From positions 57,400-121,399 of the forward strand of contig NZ_OLMK01000102.1 of NCBI RefSeq assembly GCF_900290235.1: DNA of 64,000 bases. The letters are read 5' to 3'. The notes beneath the pieces are model-generated. The model saw only the letters and a program-made list of their open reading frames with translations. It made no database searches and was not told the origin of the DNA. A program made the position numbers and the translations under genes. The stretch is from Streptomyces sp. MA5143a. Lineage in GTDB: Bacteria > Actinomycetota > Actinomycetes > Streptomycetales > Streptomycetaceae. This document shows positions 35,197-44,047 of the stretch, one piece after another; positions within the stretch are counted from its first letter, which is position 1; each line of letters begins with the position of its first letter.

Positions 35197-38100
35197 CTAT
35201 ACGGCGGTGAACCGCCACTGCTGGTTGGTGCCGCTGTGGCAGCTCCATTGCAGGAGCCGTGCGCCGTCGGCCGTCGAGCCGCCGTTGACGTCGACGCACA
35301 GTCCACTGGGAACGCTCTTCATCGTGTACACGCCCGCAGTGGTCGACGGGGTGACGAGGAACTTCTGCGGATTGCCGTTGTTGCAGGTGGACTGCTGAAG
35401 GAACGCCCCCTGGGTGGTGGACCCGCCCGTGACGGCGAGGCACTTGTCGCTGTGCGCCGCCTTCAGATAGACGGCGCCGCCACCGGCGTCGACGGCCTGC
35501 CACTTCTGGTTGCCGGCGCCGGTGGCCGGCCACTGGACGACCTGGGCGCCGTCATCGGTCGAGGCGCCGTTGACGTCCATGAACTTGCCACTGTGCTGCG
35601 CCGCGACCGTCCAGGTCCGACCGGCGACGCCACCGCCACCTCCGCTGCCCGGTTCGCCGACCCCGTTGCCGCCGAAGGTGAGCGAGTCGAGGTCGAACCA
35701 GTTGTTCGAGGTGCCCTTGAACACCAGGTAGAGCGGGTGCGAGCCGGAGAGATCGGCTGTGTTCACCGCCGACGTGGACTGGTAGGTGTTCCAGCCGCCG
35801 GTGCTGGGCACCGGTGTCGTGGCCAGGAGCGTGCCGGTCGGGGAGTCGGCGCGCAGTTCGATCGATCCGCCGCCGCTCGGCGACGACAGCCGGTAGCGCA
35901 CGCTCGTGACGCCCGACAGGCTCATCGGTTTGAACGCGATCCAGTCGCCGTCGGAGATGTCGCCGACCCGCTTGCCGCTCTCCGCGCCGGCCTGCTCCAC
36001 GATCTGCACACCCGACTGGTCCGTGTAGAACTCGGCCTGCTTGTGCTTGGGCTGGAGGATCGCCTGGGCGTAGCCGGTGAGCGGGCTCGCTCCGCCGGGG
36101 CCGCCGTCGTCGGTGTAGCGGGCGTTGAGGACGTAGTACAGGTTGGCGCCGTCGGGGTGCCCGCCCAGCAGCGACGTGTCGATGGTGCCCGAGCACCCCG
36201 GGTGGTCCGTGGTCTCGTGCTGGTGGTCGTCGTGGCCGAGGGCGGGATTGACGAACACCTTGGCGCAGTCGACGGGCCCGCCGCCGGGGTCCGAGACGGA
36301 CACCTTGTACGGGACGCGGTCACCGAAGTCCAGCATGCCGCCGTTGGACGGAAGGGTGAGGGTGACGGTCGGTGCGGTGTTGCCCACGGTGATCGGCACG
36401 TTGGCGAAGGCCGTCCTGCCGGTGTTGTCGGTGACCTTGAGCTGGGCGGTGTAGTTGCCGTTGGCGGTGTAGGTGTGTGACGGGTCGGCCGCCGTGGACG
36501 TGGTGCCGTCGCCGAACGTCCACTGATGGGTGAGCGTGCTGCCGGGATCGGGGTCCGTGGACCCCGCGCTGCTGAACTGCACGTTCAGTGGGGCTTCCCC
36601 GTTGGTGGGCGTCCCGGTGGCCTTGGCGATCGGTGACCGTCCGCCGTGGTTGTAGTCGATGCGGTAGAGCCCCGAGTCGTTGTTGCCACCGGAGAAGTTG
36701 TTGCCCCATTCGAGCAGGTACAGCGAGCCGTCGGGCCCGAACTCCATGTCCATCGGCTTGAGGAACTTGGCGCCGGGCATGAAGGGGTTGGTCCGGGTGA
36801 CCGCGGTCGCGGAGTCGAAGTGGACCTCCTTGACGGTGTGGCGCGACCACTCGTAGAAGAAGTGGACCCCGTCGTAGTAGGGCGGGAACTTCGTCTCGGA
36901 CGGGTTCGAGGCGTCGTAGCGGTAGACCGGTCCGCCCATCGGCCCCGAGCCGCCGGAGCCGAGTTCGGGGAAGTTCGGTGAGACGCCGTAGCCGTACCAC
37001 ATGTTGGGCGCGACGATCGGCTTGAGGTTGGTCAGGCCGGTGTTGTTCGGCGAGTTGTTGACCGGCGCGTTGCAGTTGAACTTGGCGCCGACGGCGCCGG
37101 TGCTCGGGTTGTAGGGCGCGTAGGCCTGGTTGTCGCCGTGGCAGAACGGCCAGCCGTAGTTGCCCGGTGTCTTGATGACGTTGAGCTCGACGAGCCCCTC
37201 GGGGCCGCGGTTGGTGGTGGGCGGGTTCCGGTCCGGGCCGTAGTCGGCGAGGTAGACCCAGCCGTTCTCCGGGTCGATCGAGAAGCGGAACGGGTTGCGG
37301 AAGCCCATCGCGTAGATCTCCGGCCGGGTCTGCGCCGTGCCCTGCGGGTAGAGGTTGCCGGCCGGGACGGTGTAGCCGCCGTCGGCCGACGGCCGGATGC
37401 GCAGGAGCTTTCCCCGCAGGTCGTTGGTGTTGCCGGCGGTGCGGGCGGCGTCGAGGTTGGCCTTGCCCTGCCGCCAGTCCAGCGGGGCGTAGCCCTGCCA
37501 GTTGGGGTCGAGGTTCGGTGGGACGTCGTCCCCGGTGCCGATGTAGAGGTTCTTGTCGGGGCCGAACTCGATGTAGCCGCCCGTGTGCCCGGGCTCGGCG
37601 AACGTGCGGTCACGGGTCGCGGGGATGTCGATGATCGTCACCTGGCTCGACATGTTCAGGGTGTCGCCGGTGAGCGTGAACCGGGAGACCCGGTTGATGT
37701 CGTTCGGGACTCCGGCCGGGGAGTGATACAGGTACACGTAGCCGTTCTTGGCGAAGTCGGGGTCGAGCGCCAGTCCGGTGAGGCCGTCCTCGCCGCCGGT
37801 GTAGACGCTGAGCGTGGCGGCTGTCACGGTCCTGTTGGTGGTCGGTTTGAAGATCTTCAGCTGTCCGCCCCGCTGGACGTAGAGCACCCGCCCGTCCGGG
37901 GCGACCGCGAGGGCCATCGGGTCCGCGGTGTTGTCGTCGAGAGTGCGCTTCTCGAAGTTGCCCCACACGGTGCCGCCGCAGTCGCCGGACTCCTTGCCGG
38001 CCGCCCACTTGACGCCCCCGAGGACGTGATTGCGGAAATGGGTCTCGCTGTAGGCCGCGCTGGCGTGCCCCATGGCGGTGGCCCACACGCGGCCGCCGCC

Positions 38101-38751
38101 GGTGTTGCGGCACCAGGAGATGGGGTGGTCCGGCCCCATGGCACGGGGGCCCGGGTTGTACGTACGCTCGTCCGCGGTGACCAGGACGTGGACGTCGCCA
38201 CGGGGGTTGCGGTCGAAGTTGTACCACTCCTCGCTGCGGTTCCAACGGTCCGGCAGGCCGGCTGTCGACGGGTGCTTCTTGTCCGCGACGACGGCGGTGC
38301 CGGACAGCACGCCGGGGGAGTGCTCCGGCATGTGTGCGCCGCCGTTGACGGTCTGGTCCCACCACGGGTATTCATTCTCGATGCCCATGTCCGTGGCGTT
38401 GTGGATCGAGACGATGCCCTTGCCGCTGGCGAGATAGCCCTCCACCGCCTGACGTTGCGAGGCCGTGGTCCACACCATTCCCGAGGTCTGGAACATGATG
38501 AGCACGTCGAAGGTGGCGAGATTCGCCGGGGTGAAAACGCTTGAGTCCTCGCTGTGGACCAACTCGAAGTTGTTGGCCGCCGCCTGCTCACGGAACATCG
38601 TCAGGCCGGCCGGGATCGAATCGTGCCGGTAGCCGACCGTCTTCGTGAAGACCAGGGCTCGGAAGGCCGGCGCCGCTGACGCCGGTTGGGCGATGACGAG
38701 CGACAGGAGCACGCTCGCGATCGCCCCGAAGATTAATGTGATGCGACGCAT
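35197..38751 (-). CDS. Secreted ThuA - GSDH - PKD - CBM6 - ricin-B lectin fusion
   Basis: 1184 residues from the ATG at 38751, with AGGAG 5 bases upstream. Signal peptide ~1-26 (IAQPASAAP). ThuA ~28-255 (LVFTKTVGYRHDSIPAGL, KGIVSIHNATDMG, DHPISWC); GSDH propeller ~264-700 (YVQRGGQLKIF, LTGLALDPDFAKNGYVYLY, YIGTGDDVPPN, MGFRNPFRFSID); PKD ~705-790 (HQWTFGDGTTSTAADPSHTY); CBM6-like ~897-1023 (RVGDISDGDWIAFKP); lectin ~1043-1184. It unites in one chain the modules carried by the two plus-strand genes at 27625 and 30492, except the 3-keto-hydrolase domain. First gene of a likely three-gene operon with the GH54 and esterase genes. Confidence 0.87.
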   Translation of the reverse strand: MRRITLIFGAIASVLLSLVIAQPASAAPAFRALVFTKTVGYRHDSIPAGLTMFREQAAANNFELVHSEDSSVFTPANLATFDVLIMFQTSGMVWTTASQRQAVEGYLASGKGIVSIHNATDMGIENEYPWWDQTVNGGAHMPEHSPGVLSGTAVVADKKHPSTAGLPDRWNRSEEWYNFDRNPRGDVHVLVTADERTYNPGPRAMGPDHPISWCRNTGGGRVWATAMGHASAAYSETHFRNHVLGGVKWAAGKESGDCGGTVWGNFEKRTLDDNTADPMALAVAPDGRVLYVQRGGQLKIFKPTTNRTVTAATLSVYTGGEDGLTGLALDPDFAKNGYVYLYHSPAGVPNDINRVSRFTLTGDTLNMSSQVTIIDIPATRDRTFAEPGHTGGYIEFGPDKNLYIGTGDDVPPNLDPNWQGYAPLDWRQGKANLDAARTAGNTNDLRGKLLRIRPSADGGYTVPAGNLYPQGTAQTRPEIYAMGFRNPFRFSIDPENGWVYLADYGPDRNPPTTNRGPEGLVELNVIKTPGNYGWPFCHGDNQAYAPYNPSTGAVGAKFNCNAPVNNSPNNTGLTNLKPIVAPNMWYGYGVSPNFPELGSGGSGPMGGPVYRYDASNPSETKFPPYYDGVHFFYEWSRHTVKEVHFDSATAVTRTNPFMPGAKFLKPMDMEFGPDGSLYLLEWGNNFSGGNNDSGLYRIDYNHGGRSPIAKATGTPTNGEAPLNVQFSSAGSTDPDPGSTLTHQWTFGDGTTSTAADPSHTYTANGNYTAQLKVTDNTGRTAFANVPITVGNTAPTVTLTLPSNGGMLDFGDRVPYKVSVSDPGGGPVDCAKVFVNPALGHDDHQHETTDHPGCSGTIDTSLLGGHPDGANLYYVLNARYTDDGGPGGASPLTGYAQAILQPKHKQAEFYTDQSGVQIVEQAGAESGKRVGDISDGDWIAFKPMSLSGVTSVRYRLSSPSGGGSIELRADSPTGTLLATTPVPSTGGWNTYQSTSAVNTADLSGSHPLYLVFKGTSNNWFDLDSLTFGGNGVGEPGSGGGGGVAGRTWTVAAQHSGKFMDVNGASTDDGAQVVQWPATGAGNQKWQAVDAGGGAVYLKAAHSDKCLAVTGGSTTQGAFLQQSTCNNGNPQKFLVTPSTTAGVYTMKSVPSGLCVDVNGGSTADGARLLQWSCHSGTNQQWRFTAV

Positions 38752-39004
38752 GCCGTCTCCTATTCGGCGGAGCAACGATGGCATGACCACGGGCACGCGC
38801 GGGCCGCACCTCCGATGCGCCAGAGTGCAAAAGCGCCTCGGAGGCACGCGTGTGCCGTCAGCTCGTCGTCCCGTCCGCCGTGACGGGCAGTCAAGTCCCT
38901 ACGGAAGAGAAGGGGGGCGTCACACCGGATGTGACGGTCTCCCGTGGTCTGCCGGTCAGCATGCAGCGGGGTTTCGCAACAGTCAATATCGATGGGGCGC
39001 GGCT

Positions 39005-39099
39005 GATTCCATAACACATTTCGCGCATCATTCTTCGTGGTTCCGCGGACTTCATGGCTCGGCGCGCGACTGCGGGCGGGGCGATTCGATAACAGATTT
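39005..39099. promoter_or_regulatory. Two copies of a GATTCNATAACANATTT motif
   Basis: GATTCCATAACACATTT at 39005-39021 and GATTCGATAACAGATTT at 39083-39099 agree at 15 of 17 positions and are spaced 78 bases apart. In this GC-rich DNA two such AT-rich copies between divergent sugar-related operons are a good candidate for regulator binding sites. Confidence 0.5.
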
Positions 39100-39239
39100 T
39101 GGCGTGTCGATCGGTGTCGCCTGATCGCCGCTGTACATGGGGTAGTTGGCTCCGATGGTATTGCCAGGCGCTCATCGAGGCATTTACCCTCGGGGCCGCG
39201 ATGTCGCCCTTGCGTCCGGCGAAAGTTCGAGGCTATTCG

Positions 39240-39267
39240 ATGACGGCTCGCGGGCGAGAGCCGTCAT
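39240..39267. terminator. Hairpin upstream of sugar ABC operon
   Basis: ATGACGGCTC (39240-39249) pairs perfectly with GAGCCGTCAT (39258-39267) over an 8-base loop, followed by TTTC. It could terminate a leader transcript (attenuation) or be an operator-like palindrome; it lies 80 bases before the ATPase start. Confidence 0.5.
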
Positions 39268-39347
39268 TTCATGCCCGGCCGTACCCGAACGATTCAGCTA
39301 TCGGTGACTCATTCCTGCTGACGACGTGAATGCTGAGGGTTCCCAGG

Positions 39348-40895
39348 ATGTCTGGCCTGCTGCCGTCGCCGCTGCTCGCACTGCGAGGCATCGGCAAGTC
39401 GTTCCTCGGCGTGCGGGTGCTCGACGGCGTCGACCTCCAGGTCCGGCCGGGCGAGGTGCACGCGGTCGTCGGCGAGAACGGCGCCGGCAAGTCCACGCTC
39501 ATGAAGGTGGTGTCCGGCGTCCACCTGCCCGACGAGGGAACGGTCGAGTTCGCCGGCGCACCGCGGACGTTCCGCAGCCCGCGTGAGGCCCAACAGGCCG
39601 GTATCGGCATCGTCCACCAGGAGTTGACGCTACTGCCCGAGCGCACCGTCGCGGAGAACGTCTGGCTGGGCCGCGAGCCCCTGCGCCGCGGGCTCGTCGA
39701 CCGCAGAGCGATGCTGAACCGCACCGCGGGGCTCCTCGCCTCGATCGGGGAGGGTTCCTTACCGCCCGACACCCGCGTGGGACGACTCGGCGTGGCGCAA
39801 CAGCAGGTGGTCGAGATCGTCAAGGCGCTCGCCCTCGACGCACGGCTGCTCATCATGGACGAGCCCACCGCAGCCCTAGCCGACCACGAGGTCGACCAGC
39901 TCTACGCGCTCGTACGGCGGCTCCAGGAGCACGGGATGGGCGTGCTGTACGTCTCGCACCGCCTCAAGGAGGTCTTCGACCTGTCCAGCCGGATCACCGT
40001 GCTCAAGGACGGCCGGGCGGTGGCCGCCCTGGACACCGCGGACACCAGCGCCGACCGGCTGGTGCGCCACATGGTCGGCCGTGAGCTGTCGAGCCACTAC
40101 CCCGACCGGGCGAAGCCGCGGGAGCTGGGCCCGGTGCGACTGACCGTCCGTGGCGGAGGCAACCGGAAACTGCGCGGCATCGACCTGCGGCTGCGCGCCG
40201 GCGAGGTGCTCGGGGTCGGTGGTCTCCAGGGCTCCGGCCGGTCGGCGCTCGCCCGCGCCCTGTTCGGCGCCGTCCCGTTCAGCACCGGCGAGGTGGCCGT
40301 CGACGGAACCCCGGTCCGGCCGCGCTCGCCCCGCGCCGCGATGCGGGCCGGTATCGCCTACGTCTCCGAGGACCGCAAGGGCGAGGGGATCGTCGCCGAG
40401 CAGTCGGTGCTCGACAACGCGCTGTTGGCCGTCCGAGCCGTCCGAGCCGTCAGCGCAGTCGGCGCAGTCAGCGCTGTCCGCTCTGGCCGGATCGGCCGCG
40501 GAGCCCGGACCGCGCGGGTCCGGGAGCTGCTCGCGGCCGTCGAGCTGCGCGCCGCACGGGAGGACCAGGAGATCCGTTTCCTGTCCGGGGGCAACCAGCA
40601 GAAGGTCGTGTTGGCCAGGTGGCTCGCGCTCGCCCCGAGGATCCTGCTCTTCGACGAGCCGACCCGGGGCATCGACGTGGGCGCCAGGTCGGCGATCCAC
40701 GAGCTCGTCCGCCGGCTGGCCCGCGACGGCGCCGCCGTGCTGATGGTCTCCTCCGAACTGCCCGAACTGCTCGGCATGAGCGACCGGATCATCGTCATGC
40801 GCGACGGCCGGATCGCCGGTGAGCTGTCCGCGGGCGCGACGGAGGAGGACGTCGTCGCCCTGGCGGTCGGCACCGCGCGGGAGGCGGCCGGATGA
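39348..40895 (+). CDS. Ribose/xylose-type sugar ABC transporter, double ATPase (RbsA-like)
   Basis: 515 residues from the ATG at 39348, 8 bases after GAGGG. Two ABC domains in tandem: the first has GENGAGKSTLMKVVSG, QQQVVEIVKAL and LLIMDEPTAAL; the second has GGLQGSGRSALARALFG (degenerate Walker A, normal for this family), LSGGNQQKVVLARWLA and ILLFDEPTRGIDVGA. It powers uptake of a sugar together with the two permeases and binding protein downstream; the stop overlaps the first permease start (ATGA). A stretch at residues ~361-382 is an Ala/Val/Arg-rich repeat (AVRAVRAVSAVGAVSAV) that looks like an expansion within an otherwise ordinary protein. Confidence 0.92.
   Translation: MSGLLPSPLLALRGIGKSFLGVRVLDGVDLQVRPGEVHAVVGENGAGKSTLMKVVSGVHLPDEGTVEFAGAPRTFRSPREAQQAGIGIVHQELTLLPERTVAENVWLGREPLRRGLVDRRAMLNRTAGLLASIGEGSLPPDTRVGRLGVAQQQVVEIVKALALDARLLIMDEPTAALADHEVDQLYALVRRLQEHGMGVLYVSHRLKEVFDLSSRITVLKDGRAVAALDTADTSADRLVRHMVGRELSSHYPDRAKPRELGPVRLTVRGGGNRKLRGIDLRLRAGEVLGVGGLQGSGRSALARALFGAVPFSTGEVAVDGTPVRPRSPRAAMRAGIAYVSEDRKGEGIVAEQSVLDNALLAVRAVRAVSAVGAVSAVRSGRIGRGARTARVRELLAAVELRAAREDQEIRFLSGGNQQKVVLARWLALAPRILLFDEPTRGIDVGARSAIHELVRRLARDGAAVLMVSSELPELLGMSDRIIVMRDGRIAGELSAGATEEDVVALAVGTAREAAG
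40429..40490 (+). repeat. In-frame short tandem repeat inside ATPase gene
   Basis: Degenerate 9-base units of the type GCCGTCCGA/GCCGTCAGC/GCAGTCGGC encode the AVRAVRAVSAVGAVSAV stretch. Length changes here in multiples of three would not break the frame. Confidence 0.7.
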
Positions 40896-41863
40896 GCGGC
40901 GCGCTGTCCCCGCCGGCCCGGTGGACCCCGCCCGGCGTGTTCGTCGCCCTGGTCCTCACCTTGGCGATCGGTTGGCTCGTCGTCACGGTCGACGGCGGTC
41001 GGCTGTTCAGCCTGTCGACGACGGTGAGCCTGCTGCACGTCGCCGCCGGTCTGGGCCTCGTCGCGGTCGGCCAGACGCTGGTCGTCGTCGGGGGCTCGCT
41101 GGACCTGTCCGTGGCGTACACGGTCAGCCTGAGCACCCTCGTCGCCGCCGAGACCATGGCCGGTGACGACGCCGCGCTGCTGCCGGCGATCGGTCTGACG
41201 CTCGCCGTCAGCGCCGCGATCGGCCTCCTCAACGGCCTGCTCGTCACCATGGGGCGGATCAACCCCTTCATCGCGACCGTCGGCGTCGGACTGCTGCTGA
41301 AGGGATACCTCGACAACGGATACGACGGGCCGGCCGGCGAGAGCGCACCCGCCCTCGTGCAGGGCCTGGGGTACCAGCGCGTCGGCCCCGTGCCGCTGGC
41401 GTTCCTGCTGCTGCTCGCCGTCACCGCCGCGGCCTGGTTCGTGCTCGCACGCACCCGCTTCGGCCACCATCTGATCGCCGTGGGCGGTGACCCGGAGGTC
41501 GCCCGGCTCTCCGGCGTGCGCACCGGCCGGGTCCTCGTCACCGCCCATGTGCTGTGCGCCCTCTGCGCCGGCCTCGCCGGGGTCTACCTCGCCAGTCGGC
41601 TCGGCGCCGGCGCGCCCAGGGTGGGCACCGAGGGACTGTACGACCTGGAATCGATCGCCGCGGTGGTGCTCGGCGGCACCGCCCTGGCCGGCGGGCGCGG
41701 CGGCGTCGTCGGCACGGTCGGCGGGGTGCTGCTGCTCGCGAGCATCGACGCCGTCTTCAACCAACTCGAGGTCGACGTGTTCTTCAAGCAGGTGATCCGT
41801 GGTGTGGTCGTCATCGCGGCGGTCGCCGTCTACGCCCGCCGGGCGCTGCGAAAGGCGTCCTAG
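40892..41863 (+). CDS. Sugar ABC transporter permease (RbsC-like) 1
   Basis: 323 residues; ATG overlaps the ATPase stop. About 8-9 transmembrane segments, with GQTLVVVGGSLDLSVAYTVSLS and GLLNGLLVTMGRINPFIATVGVG characteristic of ribose-type permeases, then GGDPEVARLSGVRTGRVLV (the ATPase-contacting loop) and VVLGGTALAGGRGGVVGTVGG. It forms one half of the membrane channel; the other half is encoded by the next gene. Heterodimeric permeases like this are common in actinobacterial sugar importers. Confidence 0.92.
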   Translation: MSGALSPPARWTPPGVFVALVLTLAIGWLVVTVDGGRLFSLSTTVSLLHVAAGLGLVAVGQTLVVVGGSLDLSVAYTVSLSTLVAAETMAGDDAALLPAIGLTLAVSAAIGLLNGLLVTMGRINPFIATVGVGLLLKGYLDNGYDGPAGESAPALVQGLGYQRVGPVPLAFLLLLAVTAAAWFVLARTRFGHHLIAVGGDPEVARLSGVRTGRVLVTAHVLCALCAGLAGVYLASRLGAGAPRVGTEGLYDLESIAAVVLGGTALAGGRGGVVGTVGGVLLLASIDAVFNQLEVDVFFKQVIRGVVVIAAVAVYARRALRKAS

Positions 41864-41864
41864 C

Positions 41865-42836
41865 ATGCGGATCGCGCGCCCACCGCGGCTCCCCGGGTTC
41901 CGCTCCGGCGGTCTCGCACCGATCGTCGTGATCCTGGCGGTCCTGCTGGTGCTGTTGAGCGTCCGCCAACCGGACTTCTTCGCGCCGCCGTCGCTGATGT
42001 CGTTCCTCGGCCGCTCCGCGCCGATCGTCCTGCTCGCCGCCGGCCAGTACTTCGTGATCGTCTCCGGCGAGCTGGACCTGTCCGTCGGCTCTCTGGTCAC
42101 CGCGCAGGTGGTCGTCGCCGCCCGGCTGATCGACGGCGATCCGTCGGCCGGCTGGCCCGTCGTCGTGCTCCTGCTCGCGTTCGGCGTCGCCGTCGGCCTC
42201 GTCAACGGCCTCGTCACCACGTGGCTGCGCGTGCCGTCGTTCATCACGACCCTCGGCATGTTCCTGATCCTCGTCGGTGCCGTGTACCTGTGGTCCGACG
42301 GTGCCCCGAAGGGCGGCCTCTCCGAGGAGTTCCGCCTGCTCGGTCGGTCGGCGTTCGAGGACGTGCCCGCGCTGGGGCGGATCCCGTACGCCCTTCTCGT
42401 CCTGCTGGCGGCGGCCGCGCTGGCGCAGGCGCTGACGCGTTCGGACTTCGGCCGCACCCTGGTCGCCGTCGGCGGCAACCCGAGGACCGCCGAGCTGAGC
42501 GGCGTGCGCGTGGGGCGCGCCAGGATCATGGCGTTCGTCCTCAGCGGACTCGCCGCCACGCTCGCCGCGGTCCTCATCGGCGGGTACAGCGGAGTGTCGT
42601 TCCAGGCCGGTGCCGGCCTGGAGTTCGGCGCGATCACCGCGGCGGTCCTCGGTGGTGTCGCCCTGGGCGGGGGCCGGGGGTCGGTCGTCGGCGCGATGCT
42701 GGGCGCGCTGACCCTCGAGACGCTCTTCACGCTCATGAACTTCTACGGCGTCTCCGGCGCCCTCGAACCGGCCGTCCAGGGCGCGATCATCCTGTTCGCG
42801 GTGGCGGCGGCGTCCTTCCGTGTCCCGTCCAGATGA
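41865..42836 (+). CDS. Sugar ABC transporter permease (RbsC-like) 2
   Basis: 323 residues from the ATG at 41865, one base after the previous stop. Hydrophobic throughout with ribose-type permease motifs: GQYFVIVSGELDLSVGSLV, GLVNGLVTTWLRVPSFITTL, VGGNPRTAELSGVRVGRARI and VLGGVALGGGRGSVVGAMLG. It is similar in layout to the preceding permease but clearly not identical, so the transporter core is probably a heterodimer. The binding-protein gene follows after 10 bases with its ribosome site overlapping the end of this gene. Confidence 0.92.
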   Translation: MRIARPPRLPGFRSGGLAPIVVILAVLLVLLSVRQPDFFAPPSLMSFLGRSAPIVLLAAGQYFVIVSGELDLSVGSLVTAQVVVAARLIDGDPSAGWPVVVLLLAFGVAVGLVNGLVTTWLRVPSFITTLGMFLILVGAVYLWSDGAPKGGLSEEFRLLGRSAFEDVPALGRIPYALLVLLAAAALAQALTRSDFGRTLVAVGGNPRTAELSGVRVGRARIMAFVLSGLAATLAAVLIGGYSGVSFQAGAGLEFGAITAAVLGGVALGGGRGSVVGAMLGALTLETLFTLMNFYGVSGALEPAVQGAIILFAVAAASFRVPSR

Positions 42837-42846
42837 AGGGGATCCA

Positions 42847-44043
42847 GTGAGGCATTCCATGACGGTGCTGGCCGTGAGCACCTTACTGGTGCTGGCCGGC
42901 TGCGCCACCGACGAGCCCGCCACCGGCGCATCGACCTCCCCCTCCGCGGGCACGGGATCGGGCACCGGGTCGGGCACCGGGAAGCAGTCGAAGTTCTTCG
43001 TGCGGGCCGACTACGACCAGCAGCTCGCGCTCCTGGACACCGCGCCCACCGGACCCGCCGGCAAGCCCTGGGAGCAGGCGCTCGACCCGGCGATGGTGAA
43101 GACCGCGAAGTACAAGAAGCCCGGACCGCACAAGCTCTGCTTCTCCAACGCCGGGCTGAACAACCCCTGGCGCCAGGTCGGTTTCAAGACCATGCGGGCC
43201 GAGGTCGACACCCACCGCGACCGGATCTCCGCGTTCGTCCACGTCGACGCCGAAGGCAAGGACCAGAAGCAGATCGCCGACATCAACGACCTGCTCGGCA
43301 AGGGCTGTGACGCGCTCATCGTCTCGCCGAACACCACCGCCACGCTCACCCCGGCCGTGGAGGCCGCCTGCCAAAAGGGCCTGCCGGTCATCGTCTTCGA
43401 CCGCGGCGTCGACACGACCTGCCCGGTGACGTTCATCAACCCGATCGGCGGCTACGGATTCGGCCATGTCGCGGCGGAGTTCGTCAGCCAGAGGATGAAG
43501 CCGGGCGGCAAGGTGCTCGCACTGCGCATCCTGCCCGGCGTCGACGTGCTGGAGACCCGATGGGCCGCCGCGAAGGTCGCCTTCGACAAGGCGGGCGTCG
43601 ACGTCGTCGGCGTCGAGTTCACCGACGGCGACCCGGCCAGGACGAAGAAGATCGTCAACGACTACATCCAGCGGTACGGCACGATCGACGGCGTCTGGAT
43701 GGACGCCGGGGCCGTCGCGGGCGCCGCGGTCGAGGCGTTCGAGGACGCGGGCAAGCCCGTGCCGCCGATCAACGGCGAGGACCAGCTCGACTTCCTGAAG
43801 ATGTGGAAGGACAAGAAACTCACGGCAATCGCCCCGACCTACCCGACCTACCAGTGGCGCACCCCGATCATCGCCGCGCTGAAGATCCTCGACGGCGAGC
43901 AGGTGCCGAACCCCTGGAAGCTGCCACAGCCGACCATCACCCAGGACAACCTGGACGAGTACGTCGACCCCACCATGCCCCCGCTGCACTACGCGATGTG
44001 CGGCTGCACCGACCTGCCCGGCTACCCGAAGCGCTGGAAGTAG
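42847..44043 (+). CDS. Sugar ABC transporter substrate-binding lipoprotein (RbsB-like)
   Basis: 398 residues from the GTG at 42847, 5 bases after GGGG. Lipobox VLAGC near residue 20 anchors it to the membrane, followed by a Gly/Ser/Thr linker. The type I periplasmic-binding fold is shown by KLCFSNAGLNNPWRQVGFKT, INDLLGKGCDALIVSPNTTATL, LPVIVFDRGVD and IDGVWMDAGAVAGAAVEAF. It would capture the substrate at the cell surface for the two permeases. The sugar cannot be read from sequence; context suggests a product of the secreted lectin-tagged enzymes. Confidence 0.9.
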   Translation: MRHSMTVLAVSTLLVLAGCATDEPATGASTSPSAGTGSGTGSGTGKQSKFFVRADYDQQLALLDTAPTGPAGKPWEQALDPAMVKTAKYKKPGPHKLCFSNAGLNNPWRQVGFKTMRAEVDTHRDRISAFVHVDAEGKDQKQIADINDLLGKGCDALIVSPNTTATLTPAVEAACQKGLPVIVFDRGVDTTCPVTFINPIGGYGFGHVAAEFVSQRMKPGGKVLALRILPGVDVLETRWAAAKVAFDKAGVDVVGVEFTDGDPARTKKIVNDYIQRYGTIDGVWMDAGAVAGAAVEAFEDAGKPVPPINGEDQLDFLKMWKDKKLTAIAPTYPTYQWRTPIIAALKILDGEQVPNPWKLPQPTITQDNLDEYVDPTMPPLHYAMCGCTDLPGYPKRWK

Positions 44044-44047
44044 CGCG

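Larger units (their letters stand above)
38752..39347. other. Divergent regulatory region between lectin-enzyme operon and sugar ABC operon
   Basis: 596 bases without a gene. The AT content is raised compared with neighbours around 38985-39110. It contains two copies of GATTCNATAACANATTT (39005, 39083) and a strong hairpin (39240-39267). Promoters for both divergent operons must lie here; no certain -35/-10 pair was identified. Confidence 0.6.
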
